A DNA stretch of 64,000 nt from Litoditis marina. Taxonomy: Eukaryota > Nematoda > Chromadorea > Rhabditida > Rhabditidae. Location of the stretch: contig OZ038435.1 in assembly GCA_964036275.1 (NCBI GenBank), positions 4,712,001 through 4,776,000 on the forward strand, given 5' to 3'. Position 1 is the first letter of the stretch. Every line of letters begins with the position of its first letter. A program made the position numbers and the translations under genes. Below, in pieces: positions 25,841 through 38,145 of the stretch. The notes beneath the pieces are model-generated. The model ran no database searches, was not told where the DNA came from, and saw only the letters and a list, made by a program, of their open reading frames with translations.

Positions 25841-25996
25841 ATCTACACTAGGGTTGTTAAAGTCGAACTCAAAACTCAACTCGAAAAAACTCGAAAATTC
25901 TCGAGAATTTTCCAAAACTCGAAAATCGGAAACTCGAAACTATCCAAAACTCGAAAACTCGAAATTTTGAACTGGATTAACAACCCTAATCTACAC
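25841..25996. mobile_element. hAT-like mini-element made of CTCGAAA words
   Basis: The element runs from 25849 to 25988 (140 bp), flanked by exact 8-bp direct repeats ATCTACAC (25841-25848 and 25989-25996). Its terminal inverted repeats are TAGGGTTGTTAA and TTAACAACCCTA. The interior is an array of ACTCGAAA-like words in one orientation. The 8-bp target duplication points to hAT transposase mobilisation. It is non-autonomous. Confidence 0.85.
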
Positions 25997-26129
25997 ACAT
26001 CTACCTTACACCATAAATACACAATACACAACATATACACGTTAACTATTTATTCTAAAAATAATCAGAACAGCCCGAATTGAAATATCTTTTTAGTTTG
26101 GTTTAAATAACCGTTGACTTCCTATAAGA

Positions 26130-26828
26130 CTATTTTCCTTCAACTCCCAGCGCCCTATTGAGGCCAACAACACCTTCACTCAGTGATACGGGAGAAAAGC
26201 AGAGCTTGTAATGTAGTGTATTGTATTGTATCCATATACATCAAACAGATGAACATCAAAAAAACACTCACTTGTCCTGGCATCGGTGCGAAATTTATGC
26301 GATTCTGCTCAATATGAAGATAAATTGTCTTATTGAAGAAATCTCCGAGAAGAAAATGAAACTCGTTAGCTTGGCCAAAGACGGCAGCCACTTTCAAATG
26401 AGCGGTTCTGTAACATAAACATTGATGCAATAAGAGTTCTTGACAAAAAGCAACTAGATAATGAACTAGAAGAAAGCACTCCAATGAAACTAATAGAAAC
26501 ACAATAGTTCTAAGTGTTACCTTATGAATTCCCCGTTTTTGAAGTAGCAGAAGGATGCCAGCGAAACCCTTCTATGTACAGGAGAAGGGGAGTCCTGAAA
26601 AATAAAAAGCTAGAGACAAAATTACAACATTAAAGTTTGTCTAACCGGAACACCTCGCCGAATTTTGAAAGGTTGGTGTGCTATCATTATAGTAATCACG
26701 GCAGATGAATATCGATATATGTATATATTGTTTGTAAATTACTGAAAAGAATGATAAACTGACTTCAATTGCACGACGAGCGGCTGCTGCATAGTTCATC
26801 ACTGGACGAAAGACAGTGTGGAAGTTTT
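26130..26828 (-). CDS. Unrecognised protein, 3' exons
   Basis: Five phase-consistent minus-strand exons: 26828-26760, 26680-26646, 26594-26521, 26407-26272 and 26204-26130, about 128 aa to a TAG stop. Readable blocks include NFHTVFRPVMNYAAAARRAI, PFKIRRGVPDSPSPVHRRV, CYFKNGEFIRTAHLKVAAVF and NKTIYLHIEQNRINFAPMPG. Introns are short (71-114 nt apart from one of 67 nt), with good TTTTCAG/TTACAG acceptors except for the second exon, where the acceptor is a weak GATAG. The first exon begins with two bases of a split codon, so at least one upstream exon is missing from this model. I recognise no domain. It could be the 5' part of the gene ending at 24343 if the last exon is not terminal. Confidence 0.5.
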
Positions 26829-28039
26829 CTGAAAAAAAAGAACATCATAAAGATCAAACTGAGTTTTTTTCAGACGTAGAAACATAAACAAAAAGTAAAA
26901 CATAGAGAAGATGTGACTTTGGGTTTCCAAAATCTGTTCGATCAACTCCAATATTCTAAATGTTAAATTGTCTGATACGTATCAAATCTGGCTTTGATGG
27001 TTGTTAAATAATGAAATAAATAGCTGGGCCATCTACACTGAAAAGCTTTTATTACTTCTTCTTATCTCACTTACGCGTCTTGGTATCTTTTCAACGACAC
27101 GCGTTCCTGTGATGACCTGAGGCCAGAGGGAAACAACGACTATTATGAAATGAAAGTAATTAATGAAGTCCAACCAACTGGAGTTATGCACTAAATTCAA
27201 GTCTATCCAGTTACGTCTATAGTTCAAATCATTCCCACTGAGACCTCGGCAACGTGTCAACAGAATTTTCACGCGGTTTTCACCATATTAATGTTTTCAA
27301 ATCAGTAAAAGTCTCCCTGGTGCGATAGTTAACTTTTGTTACAGTACGTGGCTTGAAATTCTTTTCAGAGAACATTTCTCTAAAACATATTAATTTCAAG
27401 TTCCATTGGCATACTGCCGAATTCTCAGGAAAATGGCTCAGAACGATTAGCGCCAATTTTCTGCGATTAGCGAGCTACAAAAGCGAGGGAGCATGCTGGT
27501 CAATAAGACAGGCTAAGATATAGTCTGTTTCACGCATCAGTAGCCCTCTACAGTAAGATCATGAAACTTTCAAGTCAATTTTTCATATCTTTAGGCATTG
27601 GAAATAGCCTAAACTTCGTGATTCTGTTTTCCACATTGGTTACTACAAGCATAGAATACAGTAGGTCTAAGAGGCACTTTGTTGGTTTAATAAATCCGCT
27701 TGAAAATTCGGAAGATTACTGTAGAAAGTCATGGGTGGGTGAAACGAACTATACTATACGTCTCTCTAACATGAACATTTTCTCGTCGAGGCCGCTTCAA
27801 AAGTGGCTTGCTAATTGTTAAGGAGTTGTCCGAGTGAAAAAAACTATAGCTACATTAATGCCATGTGCCGCCAAGTGTATACACTACAAATGACTGTTTT
27901 CGTACCAGAAATGTTCGAGGACTCTGTTTGAGAACAGATAATCATTCGATCGGCAAACTTAAATCTTACCAGTGTCTCCAATTTTACTCAAGCACTCAAA
28001 TGAAGCCTAGTCAATAATTGCAAGCATTCTAATGGTTTT

Positions 28040-28395
28040 TCGATCTATTTACCTTTCTCATTTCTTTTTTTCTCTCAATTTTGTTGTCTCTGCTTAGTCC
28101 GTTTTTTGTCTTTGTCTCTCTCTCTCTATATCCGACTTATGTCTGTTGCTTTCATCATCTCACTTCCTCTCTCAATGTCAGTCTGGCCTCTTCTCATCTC
28201 CCAATATCACTCTGTCTGTCTATCTCTCCCCTCTCTTTTATTTCATTATGTTTCTCTTCCTTTCTGTGTATCTGTTTCATGTTCTTCTTCTGTCCTTTCA
28301 TAGTTCTGTTGCTCAGTTGTTTTTATTTTCTCTGGTTCTTTCCCTCCACTCCCTCTGTCTCCTCCCTATATCTATCACTCTCTTTCTTTTCAGGC
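28040..28395 (+). repeat. CT-rich low-complexity tract
   Basis: About 350 bp strongly biased to C and T on the plus strand, with TCTCTCTCTC runs. Several overlapping long open frames arise from this composition and should not be read as genes. Confidence 0.8.
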
Positions 28396-29967
28396 CTCTC
28401 AGACCTAGGGACAAATCTTTAATAATCGATATTGTTTTCAGTTGCAAACCGAAATTTAATCGACTGGAAGAGAACACCTCTTCCTCTTATCTAACTTACG
28501 CGTCATGGTATCTTTTCAACGACACGCTTTCGTGATGACCGCAGGCCATTTGGAGGGGGAAACATCGATTGGCTCCATATCCGTGATGAAATGGAAATAA
28601 GTATAGAAGACATAAAAATGCTATTAAACTAGGAGCATGATATTATTAATGAAGTAATTTGATGAGAAAATTAAATTTTTTATCAGTTTGTTTAGACGTC
28701 TCTGAAGACATCACAACCACAAACTTTGTATTGCCGTCGGTTTTGCGGAGTCCTGTCCAACGTGCAACACATATATAGTATTTTTCATTCCTACTGAGAC
28801 TTCTACTGTGAGAATACGAAACTTCAAGTCCATTTAAATAACGCAAATATTATCAGGATGGTTAATAATTTTAACCTCAGACTGTGACAACCTATTACAA
28901 AGAGTATTTAGAATAATTTTGGACAAAGTCGAAGTTCGCATTAGAAAAGCGTCATTGTAGAACGCGAAAGTGTACTGTAGGAGTCTCAGTAGGAATGGTG
29001 TGGAATATATTGTTCATTGTTAATAACGGTCCTATAGTTAACCCGTTCGAACAAAACTCTACTTTTTACCGAACTTTTCGTTGAGCAGCGTTTATGAACC
29101 GTGATTTTTCTGAAGAGACGTAAAACCAATATAATTCGAAGGTTGATTCAATGTTTTTTTATCATGACCACACGATTCTAGTGAGCACCTCGCTGTCAAA
29201 TTCGTTGATTTCCTTTTTCTATTTTCTATTACGTATGTCACACGTTTGCCTGTAAATAAGTTTATCGTCAACTCGTGTGATATCTTGCTCATTTCGGGAG
29301 GATTGAACTTTTTCACTTCGCACATTAGTTCATAACTATATATTATCAGTTGAATCACGCCCGTCTTAACCTGCCTCATGACGCTTCAAATACGGATGAA
29401 TGATCTATACTCATCTACCGCTCGGTTATGTTCACACACATCTTGTTGTATAAAAATTCCTTAACGGTTTTGGTGTACGAGCTATCATGTTGACCAGAAA
29501 AGCCGCGTGGACAGAAACATAACAGAGGTTCATTGACAGTAGGACATGGAGGATTCCTTTAGCATGATTATTGCTGCAATCTTGAATCTCGAAGCTCTCC
29601 GAACATGATTTTTATTGTTTTCAAAAATAAATATCAGTAACAATCTTTATTTTCGAATCGATTGGAGAAAAATATGTGAATCTCTCATTCTGTTCAGTCG
29701 AGCCCAAAGAACAGTTGAGATCAAGAATTTGTTATTTTCACGAACACAGTGTTGACTGGCGTAAACGGTAAAGAGTAAAGTATTAACTGGTGTATACAGT
29801 ATCCATTAAGCATTATCTACAGTTGTTCTATATAGCAGTGAGTGCTCCAATGCTAATAGTTACCATGACAACGAGTTTCCGCTTGTTGCTTGACCGCTGC
29901 GATAGCCAAAACATTATTATTGAATGTGTTATTATTGTTACAATCAGCACAACTACATTACCAACCT

Positions 29968-30181
29968 ATACAACCTTGTGAGTGGGTGACGATTAAGCTT
30001 GAACACATTGAGCGGATGTCTCCTATTGAAAACTGTATGAATTATTTTTCTCCAAACTTGTACAAACATAGTTTATTGATGTAAACTATTCATTGTGATA
30101 CTTTGAACTCTCTGTCGATGTTTAAACTTGAGTTATAGGTTGTAGCTTAATGCATTTGAGCTTAATCGTCACCCACTCCCT
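29968..30181. repeat. Foldback, GAGTGGGTGACGATTAAGCTT arms
   Basis: GTGAGTGGGTGACGATTAAG near 29970 is inverted as CTTAATCGTCACCCACTC near 30160-30178, with about 140 bp between. A small foldback element or hairpin with no coding content. Confidence 0.6.
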
Positions 30182-30343
30182 TTTTCTGCGTTTTGTGAAT
30201 TGACAGAATGAATATCTCAAATGTTAGGATTAGGAATATAACATTATGTCTGTGTTTTCTCATGTGGAACGAAGTGACATAGAGCACTTGGCGAGGAAAA
30301 TTGAAGTTGTGAACTACAAGGGTAATGGAGATATTATAGCAGA

Positions 30344-31827
30344 ATGAACAACACCACGGCAATATATGACGAGAAATCATTCGACGATCCATTGCCACTG
30401 ATTATTTTGGTATCTATAATTGTATATTGTACTTTGGTGTTTATCGTATTCATCATAGTCTACCAAGCATGTGTGAGTTTTTTTTTCCTTCATATACGTA
30501 CTAATATTGTTTAGCAGGCCTATGTTCCGAAGAACTTTGAGAACAGTTGTTGAATTTCTAAATTGTTATCGGAAGTGTTGCCATAAAGGCACACTACCGC
30601 TCGAACAGATAAGCTATACTTCGTGGAACATTTTTTGGATACCTTCATGTGAACCAAAGCTACTCGCAAGAAAATGAGAGAATATCGTTCACGAAGAAGA
30701 AAGAAATGACCTAGTTAGAGTACACGCGGCGCTAAACGTTATGCGCAATGGCAGACATAGTGACCATTTGTTTCGGTGCCCGAAGAGAAGCGCTGCGTGC
30801 ACCTTTATTCGGTCATGTCTCAATTCTGTGTGAACCGTTTTCACATATTTTTCGCAATTGTCTTTTCTTTTTCTCACAACAAATGTTTGAGCGGTAGTTT
30901 GCCTTTAACAGAATGGGCGGGACACTGGCAATAGTATAATGCAAAAGTTTCGAAACATCACGCCCTGTGAGCGAATTATCGCCGAATTTAGTGGAGACCT
31001 CAATCGATTTCAAGAGCTTTTCGTGATAACTTCATCTCACGTGTTTTTCGTGAGAGATGTATCTCACGAGCTCCTCAAGAGAAGCTAGTGTTTATGATCT
31101 CTCGTTATTTGACACACCGGCAGACTTTGCTACTACTTTTATACCTAGCAAAATAGTGCCTTGAACTCCCCAAAAATGAGGACCTTCATTTTCATTCCGG
31201 GCCTTATTTTCAGCCGCGTCGCCTGAAACAGCCTCCCAGTTCGACGTCATTTGAGATCTTCCCCACCTATATGGACTGCTCGGCATTGGTGGTCTGTCTG
31301 CCCTGCGGCGATTGTAGTCTCCGAAACACACTGCGCTCCTGTTGTCCGAGTAGTGTGAGTTTATATTTAATGCCTTATTTAATGCAGAACAAGGTGCAAT
31401 AAACCAATAAAGTACACAAATGAAGACGTATCGAAACTGTTTAACCAATATTTCGTACAATGGCTGCTGCGTTTATGAATTTGTGATGTAGTTGCACGTG
31501 AGAGAATATGGTCGGTAGGTAAGGTTTCGCTGGTTCAAAAACTCTCTTTGCTGATTCCACATGAAATTATCGATACAACGACCCAGTGCGACTATACCAC
31601 ACTTTTCTGATATTTGAGGTCACAGTAGTTCAATGTTACCGAAGAATGAGCAAAGCTTCTTACTGGATTTATGTGGACCAAGACAAATTCTTTTTTTCAG
31701 ATAGTGGCCCCTTCCGAACATAAAGTTTTTTTTTCAGACCACATTCCGTGAAGCTGTTCTATGTGAATGCTGTCGACCCACTGGCGAACGAGAACCAGGA
31801 GTTAATCTTGTCTGTTGTACTGTATAA
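30344..31827 (+). CDS. Small single-pass Cys-rich membrane protein
   Basis: Three exons in phase 0: 30344-30472, 31214-31354 and 31738-31827, about 119 aa. The N-terminus MNNTTAIYDEKSFDDPLP carries a possible N-glycosylation site (NNT). One strong membrane segment of about 25 residues (IILVSIIVYCTLVFIVFIIV) follows, then a basic PRRLK stop-transfer. The remainder is cysteine-rich: DCSALVVCLPCGDC, RSCCPS, LCECC and LVCCTV. The Cys clusters next to the membrane could be palmitoylated or metal-binding. I recognise no family. An alternative acceptor at 31700 would add sequence before exon 3. Splice sites are canonical (GTGAGT/TTTTCAG), which is the main reason for calling it. Confidence 0.65.
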
Positions 31828-32061
31828 TGAATATTGAACTATAACTCATAACATTTAATCACAAAACAAAAATACTCCCGTACCGATTACTTTATTACTC
31901 CTCAAAATGTTTATATTACACGATTGTAAAGCCACAACCAAACAATGTTTAACCCCTTTTGAATATCTTCGAACGATGTAACACAACTTCCACCCTTTCA
32001 CAAAACGAGAAATCTTTATCAATGAATCGGGCGCCTGACCTGTTCGGTGATAAATCCCCAA

Positions 32062-35000
32062 ATGTTGTTTCTACTTCTCACTTTCGCCTGCTTTTGTTCA
32101 GAGGTCAATGCACAACTTGGCCCAAGTCCATCAAGTACGTGCAAAACCTTATTTATACTATTTCATTCAAGTTTATCATCAATCAACTCATGTTTTCATG
32201 CTAAAGATTGGCAAGTTTGGGAATATAAATCCTTTTACTGCAAAGTTCTACCTTGCTACAAATGTACTCACAATTATATTTGCCTCTTCAGCTGTGAATG
32301 ATTCTTGTAGGAACTTCTAGAGATATTTCAGCTGTGAATGATTCTTGTAGCAACTTCTAGTTGTGAAATAATTGTAAATGTTATAGTTACAACCTTTTGC
32401 TCTGTGATTGTACTAATAATCTACGTAGCCAAATAGTAATATGTCTCCAAGACATACCAGTAGTTGGAACGATTTCAATCCTATTAAGGAGGCAAATATT
32501 CCTGTCAAACCACTGTACATCATTGCTGGAGTCGAACCTCAAACCTCCAATTTGTTACGCACACCGCCTAGTTGAGACAAACAATGGAACATTACCATAG
32601 ACAAACAATGGAACACACAAACAATGAAACATTACAGTCAGAATCAAGATTGTGCAAAATTTACATTTAATAAAACATTTGAATGGAACGGCCAGAATCG
32701 TCTTTCAGACTTCCCGCTCGGTCCTGAGTCGGACAGCGAGGAGGAAGAACACTTCGAGAAGGAGATTCTCGTAATCCCCAATCATTTTCCTAAGGACCTC
32801 AACTTTTTCTGTTATCCATAGTGAGTATTATTGAACCTTGGAACGACAGCTATCATGACTAGATGTTACAAGTTCAAATGCTTTGGTGTATTTTGGACCA
32901 TTTATGACTATTTAGCAAGGCGGCGTAGCAAACCACACAACCTCATGAGAAGTTTATGAGGGTTTCTCATGAAAATTTCAAGAACACCTCATGTACTAGT
33001 CGTTTACTTTCAATCTTGTAGAAATATTATATCAGCAGTTCAAGAGATGTTGCTCATGAAGTATAAAATTTGTGAGGGATTGCTACCGCGCCAAAAAGAA
33101 AAACAGAGCTAAAATAAGAATCATGACGTCTTTCAATGTACTGTTTTGACCCTATCAACTCTTGCAGTACTCCTCTGATCCGTGACAGACTATGTTTCGG
33201 ACAATTGGACTCCTACGCACTTGCGTGTGCCGATGGTGCGCCGCCACTGCAGCTAGTACCATTTTGTCTAGCATTCAAGGTGTGTTCACGCTTTAAAGGA
33301 GACCGGAACACAACTCGAGCAAAGGGTTTGTTTCGGGCTGCTTTTAACTCTATTGAGATCAGAGAGCACAAATAACTCGTATATTAATTTGATCAGTCCA
33401 CGTGACATTAAAGGCTGTATTTTCTAACTGACATATTTATATTGATATGTTATATTTTATTTTACATTTTCGAACAAATTCAATTCACATGACAATACCG
33501 CGCGAGACGCCACGCGTCCAATCAAAAGTAGGATACATCAGCTTTACGAGAAACCATGTTGCTCTCCGGTCTCTTTTAACACTGGAAACTGGGATAATAA
33601 GTGAAAGTATCATGAGTGACTTTTTTCAAATTTGTTCTGCGTCATTTACATGTGCTCAAATCTCGCCAGAGCCTTACTCGGGAATATCGAGACAATCGGT
33701 TTCAAAGCTGCGTTTTGCCATACACCCTGTATTGAGCGGTTTTTTCCACATCTTGCCGCGCACACGTAATCTGTTCCCCAGAACCGTCGACCAAAAACAG
33801 AACAAACGAGAGAGAGAGAAAGAAAAGTTAGCAAAAAACAAAACTAGAAAGAATGGAAGACAATATCGTTTTTGCAGAATCAATGCTCTCAGTTGGACTA
33901 TCCAAGCGAGTCTTTCTGCGAAAGAGAGATGAGTAGGTACCGGAAATTCTGTTCGCGTACCAGAAAACAGAAGTGCAAGTCATGTACGCACGACATCAGC
34001 TGCTCCTGTGAGCCGTACGCTTGTCTGTGGGGTCGGTGAGTAGCTCATCATTGTTCATTCATTCACTTTTTCTCTACCGTTCCTCACAGTTTGCTTAGCG
34101 TAAGTCAGAGTTGATAACTAATTTATTATTCAATAAACATTCTGTGTAGAGCTCGCTTAGACGAGACCGAGTCGATACCGTATGTCTTGACCAGAACCGC
34201 TGTATTTCTAGTTTGATCTGGTCATATTTCAGGAGTACTTTGAGAACTGTGAGGTGAATAGAGATCGACTACAACTCTCCTATTGCCATATTGTATAAAC
34301 AAAACCACACTCGAATATGTTTCACGTTTTACGTAAACGTGAACCTACTACTAGTAAATTCCAGACATGGTCAAGATACAGCCGTCTGGTGCCAACGCTA
34401 TGACCTATTCTGCGACAAGGACAAGCGACGAGACAAGGCAAACGCACTTTTGCCGCTTCTGAAGGATTCAATCAATATGCATTATAGGTATAAAATAAAC
34501 CCATTCATCAGTAATTGAACTCGGGCACCATGATGATGCAAAATATGAACTTTCTTACCACACTTTGAGAAAGGTTGGTGACTAATGTCGAGTTCATTGA
34601 GTGTCAAATACAACTACGATGCCTTTGCAAGAAGCACCCGTGAAATCGAATGAGTGTTAAGATGAATCGCTGGGATGCCAAGCTGCAACTGTACATGGGC
34701 CAATACAGGATAGTTCACGACCTTATTCACGTGCCTAATCTTTTTTCCAGATGTCTGCACATGTTCAATCTTCCCGAAACCATTTGTGATCCTTTCAAAA
34801 AACAGTTTGACTGGCATCGTTGTATGAAGGTTCGTTAATTATACTTTATAAACAAGAGAGAAAAAAAACGAAAAAGAACTTAGCCGATATCTGTCAGCAA
34901 TTTCCATGCGAAAGGATACATTTTGTAGTATACCAATTTTCAAAATGGAAGTATCTCATTTTTTGAATACGCACTCAACATCAGTTTCAAAAATAGGTTC

Positions 35001-37314
35001 TTGCTTAAAGAAACCGTTCCGCTGTAATTTGAGTTTTATGAAAAATTTAAAAAGCTCAAAAACGTTTCTTATTGTCTTTCCATAGACAATGAAAAACTTT
35101 CTGATTAAAAATTTGTAAAATTTGCATAACATCAAGTAATTAAGAAGGGGACATGATCATTTTCGCTGTGACGCAACTTGACTTGTTTCATTTACATCCA
35201 GATTTATTTTCATTTTGTAGTCTTTAATTGGGTATTCGTATGTGATAGAGTGTTTTAAAAGCATTTTTGTACTTCTATAGGCTATTTTGAGCATACCCCA
35301 TACGCAACCTCCCTATCGGTGTCATTACGTAAGCCGCTTTTTTGAGAAAACGAAGCAAGATAGGGTTATAAAAGTAAATATTTTTGATAATGGTTTTTCA
35401 TTTGCCATAGGGTACCAATGTTAACTCATAAGTCAACATTAAACCGGGACGGATTCTTTAATACAGAGCTCCTTCATTTGAAAATTGTTTTGTCTGTGTC
35501 AATGATCAGAAAGTGTTGAATTGTTAATTTTCTGTTGCGCTGATACTTTTGCGAGAAAAAAACTCTGATGTAGTACTTTATGCGATCCAAGCACCTATCT
35601 ATTCTGTCAAAGCCTATGTTCACCATGAAATTATGAACATTTTTCAGTTCCTGTTCGACTGTGAGCTTATCTCAGAATGGGATGAAGAGCCACAACCAGA
35701 GATGGAGAAAGAGATCATGGTTGCCCCCAAAGAAATGGATAGAAGTGAGTTTATATATCACGCACTATTTTGAAAACTCCGAAATACATTGCGCAATTGA
35801 GCTACCTCATCACTTTTACGGTTATAGTCCAAAGATTGCACTATTTCGCATTGTTATACGGCAAATTGTTGAGAATCACAACAGCTCACAGAAGAAACAA
35901 AGATCATTTTAATAACCGCAACTATTTGATGGTTTTCTACTCAATCAGGTGAAGCTCAGAAGGAAAAGAAGGTGGAACCCCAAATAATGTTAACGAAGGA
36001 GGACGAGAAAGTGTTGAAGAAAATATCAGAGGAAGAGGAACTTTTGGATGAACTAATTAAGCAGAGCGAGACAAAAGCAGGCATAGAAACCAATATACAG
36101 AAGGTAACTTTCAGAACTGAGTTAGTTTTTTTGAAATAAAAACGCGTTTTTCCGCTCCAATCGATCAAACTCTTCCATGCTCAAGCTCACTCGTTCTAGA
36201 AATTATCGATTTCACAAGAATTCAGGTTTTCGTAAAAGTTGAGAAAAATTAGTTTCCCATATTTTCAGCCAAGCTCGAATGAAACCAGTCCGATGCTTCC
36301 TCAACCAGTAGAAGGTACGCTAAATTTAACCGGAAAACAAACTCAAATATATTTCGGAATGTGGAAAAACACGGCTACTATTGCATTGAATAGAATAGAA
36401 ACGAATGTTTATTCGCGATTGAACACGTGTCTTTCCACATTGATATACGTGGCACTCCAATTACGAAAAAATGGAGATACGTAGAGTTTAAGTCACTCAA
36501 TTATGCGGGAAGAGTCCTTCTTGATGTATTCCCAGTAGGCGCAGTCATATTTCGTTTCGAATTCCTTCCGATGTCACAGATTGGGAAATTTTAGATGAGA
36601 AGCTGATAGAAGAAGCGGCGGAAGTCATTACAGCTGAGAAGGAGAAGCCGAAACCTCCAGTGAAGCCCACATTCCTAGAAGTCGGTTACAATCTGGTTTT
36701 TCTAGACCTAAACAGTATGAACCAGAGTTTTTGAAAATATAATCTTTATCTACTCAAGCCGAAACCTCCAGTGAAGCCCACATTCCTAGAAGTCGGTTAC
36801 AATCTGGTTTTTCTAGACCTAAACAGTATGAACCAGAGTTTTTGAAAATATAATCTTTATCTACTCAAAAATAGTTGTAAAGGTAGTGGTTCTCAGTTAG
36901 AAAACAAATGTAATTTTGCAATTGAAAAATATAACACTTTGTATTGTCTTAGTTACACTTTGTTCTGAAACAGCAAAAAAATGCTACTGAAGTCTCATAC
37001 ATTTTCTCCAACGAAGATTTTTGAAAAACAAGTGTTTCTCGTGTTTTTGTATACCATTTTGAAACGCAGGCAAATTTCAACATAACAAAGCTGCAAACTG
37101 ATATGAACTTGTTTTAGCGAGCTGACCTGAAACAATGCGTACTTTTTCTGCCTACTAATTTGGCGTTTGAGCCAGATACCCGACTTGACTTTTGATTTCA
37201 GGAAGAAGCCCTCCTAGAAAATACGACACATCCGTTCGCGTCCATCACCCTACCTACTTCGCCACCCGGAACAGCGACAGAGTTGAAGAAACAGAAACGA
37301 TTATGAATAAATGA
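32062..37314 (+). CDS. Secreted acidic Cys-containing protein
   Basis: Eleven phase-consistent exons: 32062-32134, 32709-32820, 33168-33279, 33878-34035, 34365-34487, 34751-34829, 35648-35744, 35949-36103, 36269-36314, 36580-36684 and 37202-37314, about 390 aa. Exon 1 is a signal peptide, [17 protein letters not shown]. Exons 2-7 form a Cys-bearing extracellular region ([58 protein letters not shown]). Exons 8-10 are Lys/Glu-rich and probably coiled or disordered. I recognise no family. The last exon is open in two frames; phase selects the one ending [16 protein letters not shown] signals overlap the stop (37306-37311 and 37314-37319). The 111-bp repeat at 36645-36866 duplicates the end of exon 10 with its donor. 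Confidence 0.72.
34204..34275. mobile_element. TTTGTAGTTTGATC element, copy 5
   Basis: The diverged left end is TTTCTAGTTTGATC, preceded by CCGCTGTA. The right end is GAGATCGACTACAA. It lies in intron 4 of the secreted acidic protein gene. Confidence 0.5.
36645..36866 (+). repeat. 111-bp tandem duplication
   Basis: Positions 36645-36755 are repeated at 36756-36866, apparently without change. The unit carries the last coding bases of exon 10 ([12 protein letters not shown]), its GTTACA donor and intron start. The repeat therefore provides two copies of a possible 5' splice site. The near-identity implies a recent event. Confidence 0.9.
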
Positions 37315-38145
37315 ATAAACAAAAAACGTCTGAAGTGAACATGATGTTGAAACTAATTTATATCATACAGAATGAAGTTATGTATATTAAGTAAGAAAAA
37401 TACAAAATTCATGAGAAAAGCTACTGTTCATAGTAAGAGTTTACGTTGGAATGAAAAAGATTCATAAAATTTTGAATTGCTCTTCATATTCTCTCTTTTT
37501 CCTGCAGTGTTGTTTTTGTAAACATGTTATCATGCTAAAAGTACACGAGACCAAACGGTCAGCTGAGTTTGCGCCGATTTCCATGCGATAAAAACCAGTT
37601 TCGCCTTTTTTTTCTCAAAATTGGAGGTTCTGATAATCTTTGTTGTGTTGTTCATTCGTTTGTGATTGATATTATTCTCCATACAGAAGTATACGGAACA
37701 GTTATGTGAAACGTGAGAGAAGATCAATTACCTCGACCACTGACCCTAAGACATCGTAAAAGTGATGAGGCCGAAACGATGTATTTAATTTTAAACTTAG
37801 TTAATATTAATTTCATAGATAGTATTTATTACTTTTAATTCATTTAAGCATTTGTTTAATAACTTCATCCTAATTAACTTGATTTGATTTAACCTATTTT
37901 TGCTTATTTAATCACTCTTCTGTGTTTCACCGTTTCAAGGTGCTATTATGTCTATAGTTTTGTAAGTTTACTGTGTCGAATGTGTCAAATACGCAATCTA
38001 TTCCACATTCAAAATACTCCAGAACTATCTGAGTTTTTCTACTCTATTTGTTCCGGTAATCAGTCAAAAGACAGTTCAGTCCAACTGATCAACTTCTATT
38101 GATTGTTGACTGCCTGCTCGCCCCGAATACCGTTACCGCAAGAAA

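Larger units (their letters stand above)
26829..30343. other. Gene-poor interval with repeats
   Basis: No gene is supported. It contains a duplicated block (27055-27120 and 28485-28540), a CT-rich tract (28040-28395), a region near 27330-27480 related to the inverted repeat at 39586-39825, and a foldback at 29970-30180. A plus-strand frame at 27561-27821 begins with an ATG and a hydrophobic start but has no splice context and is not called. Confidence 0.45.

Noticed and set aside
27561..27821. 86-aa plus-strand frame with hydrophobic start
   Set aside because: Looks superficially like a signal peptide, but there is no flanking splice site, no domain, and it lies in a repeat-rich spacer.
28081..28535. 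Overlapping Ser/Leu-rich frames in three phases
   Set aside because: They are caused by the CT-rich tract, which lacks stop codons in several frames.
33447..33932. 161-aa plus-strand open frame
   Set aside because: It overlaps intron 3 and exon 4 of the secreted acidic protein in another frame. Composition changes abruptly and there is no domain. The exon 4 frame is supported by phase on both sides.
37202..37306. Alternative last-exon frame ending TELKKQKRL
   Set aside because: Requires a phase-0 donor in exon 10; the available GTTACA donor leaves one base, selecting the other frame.
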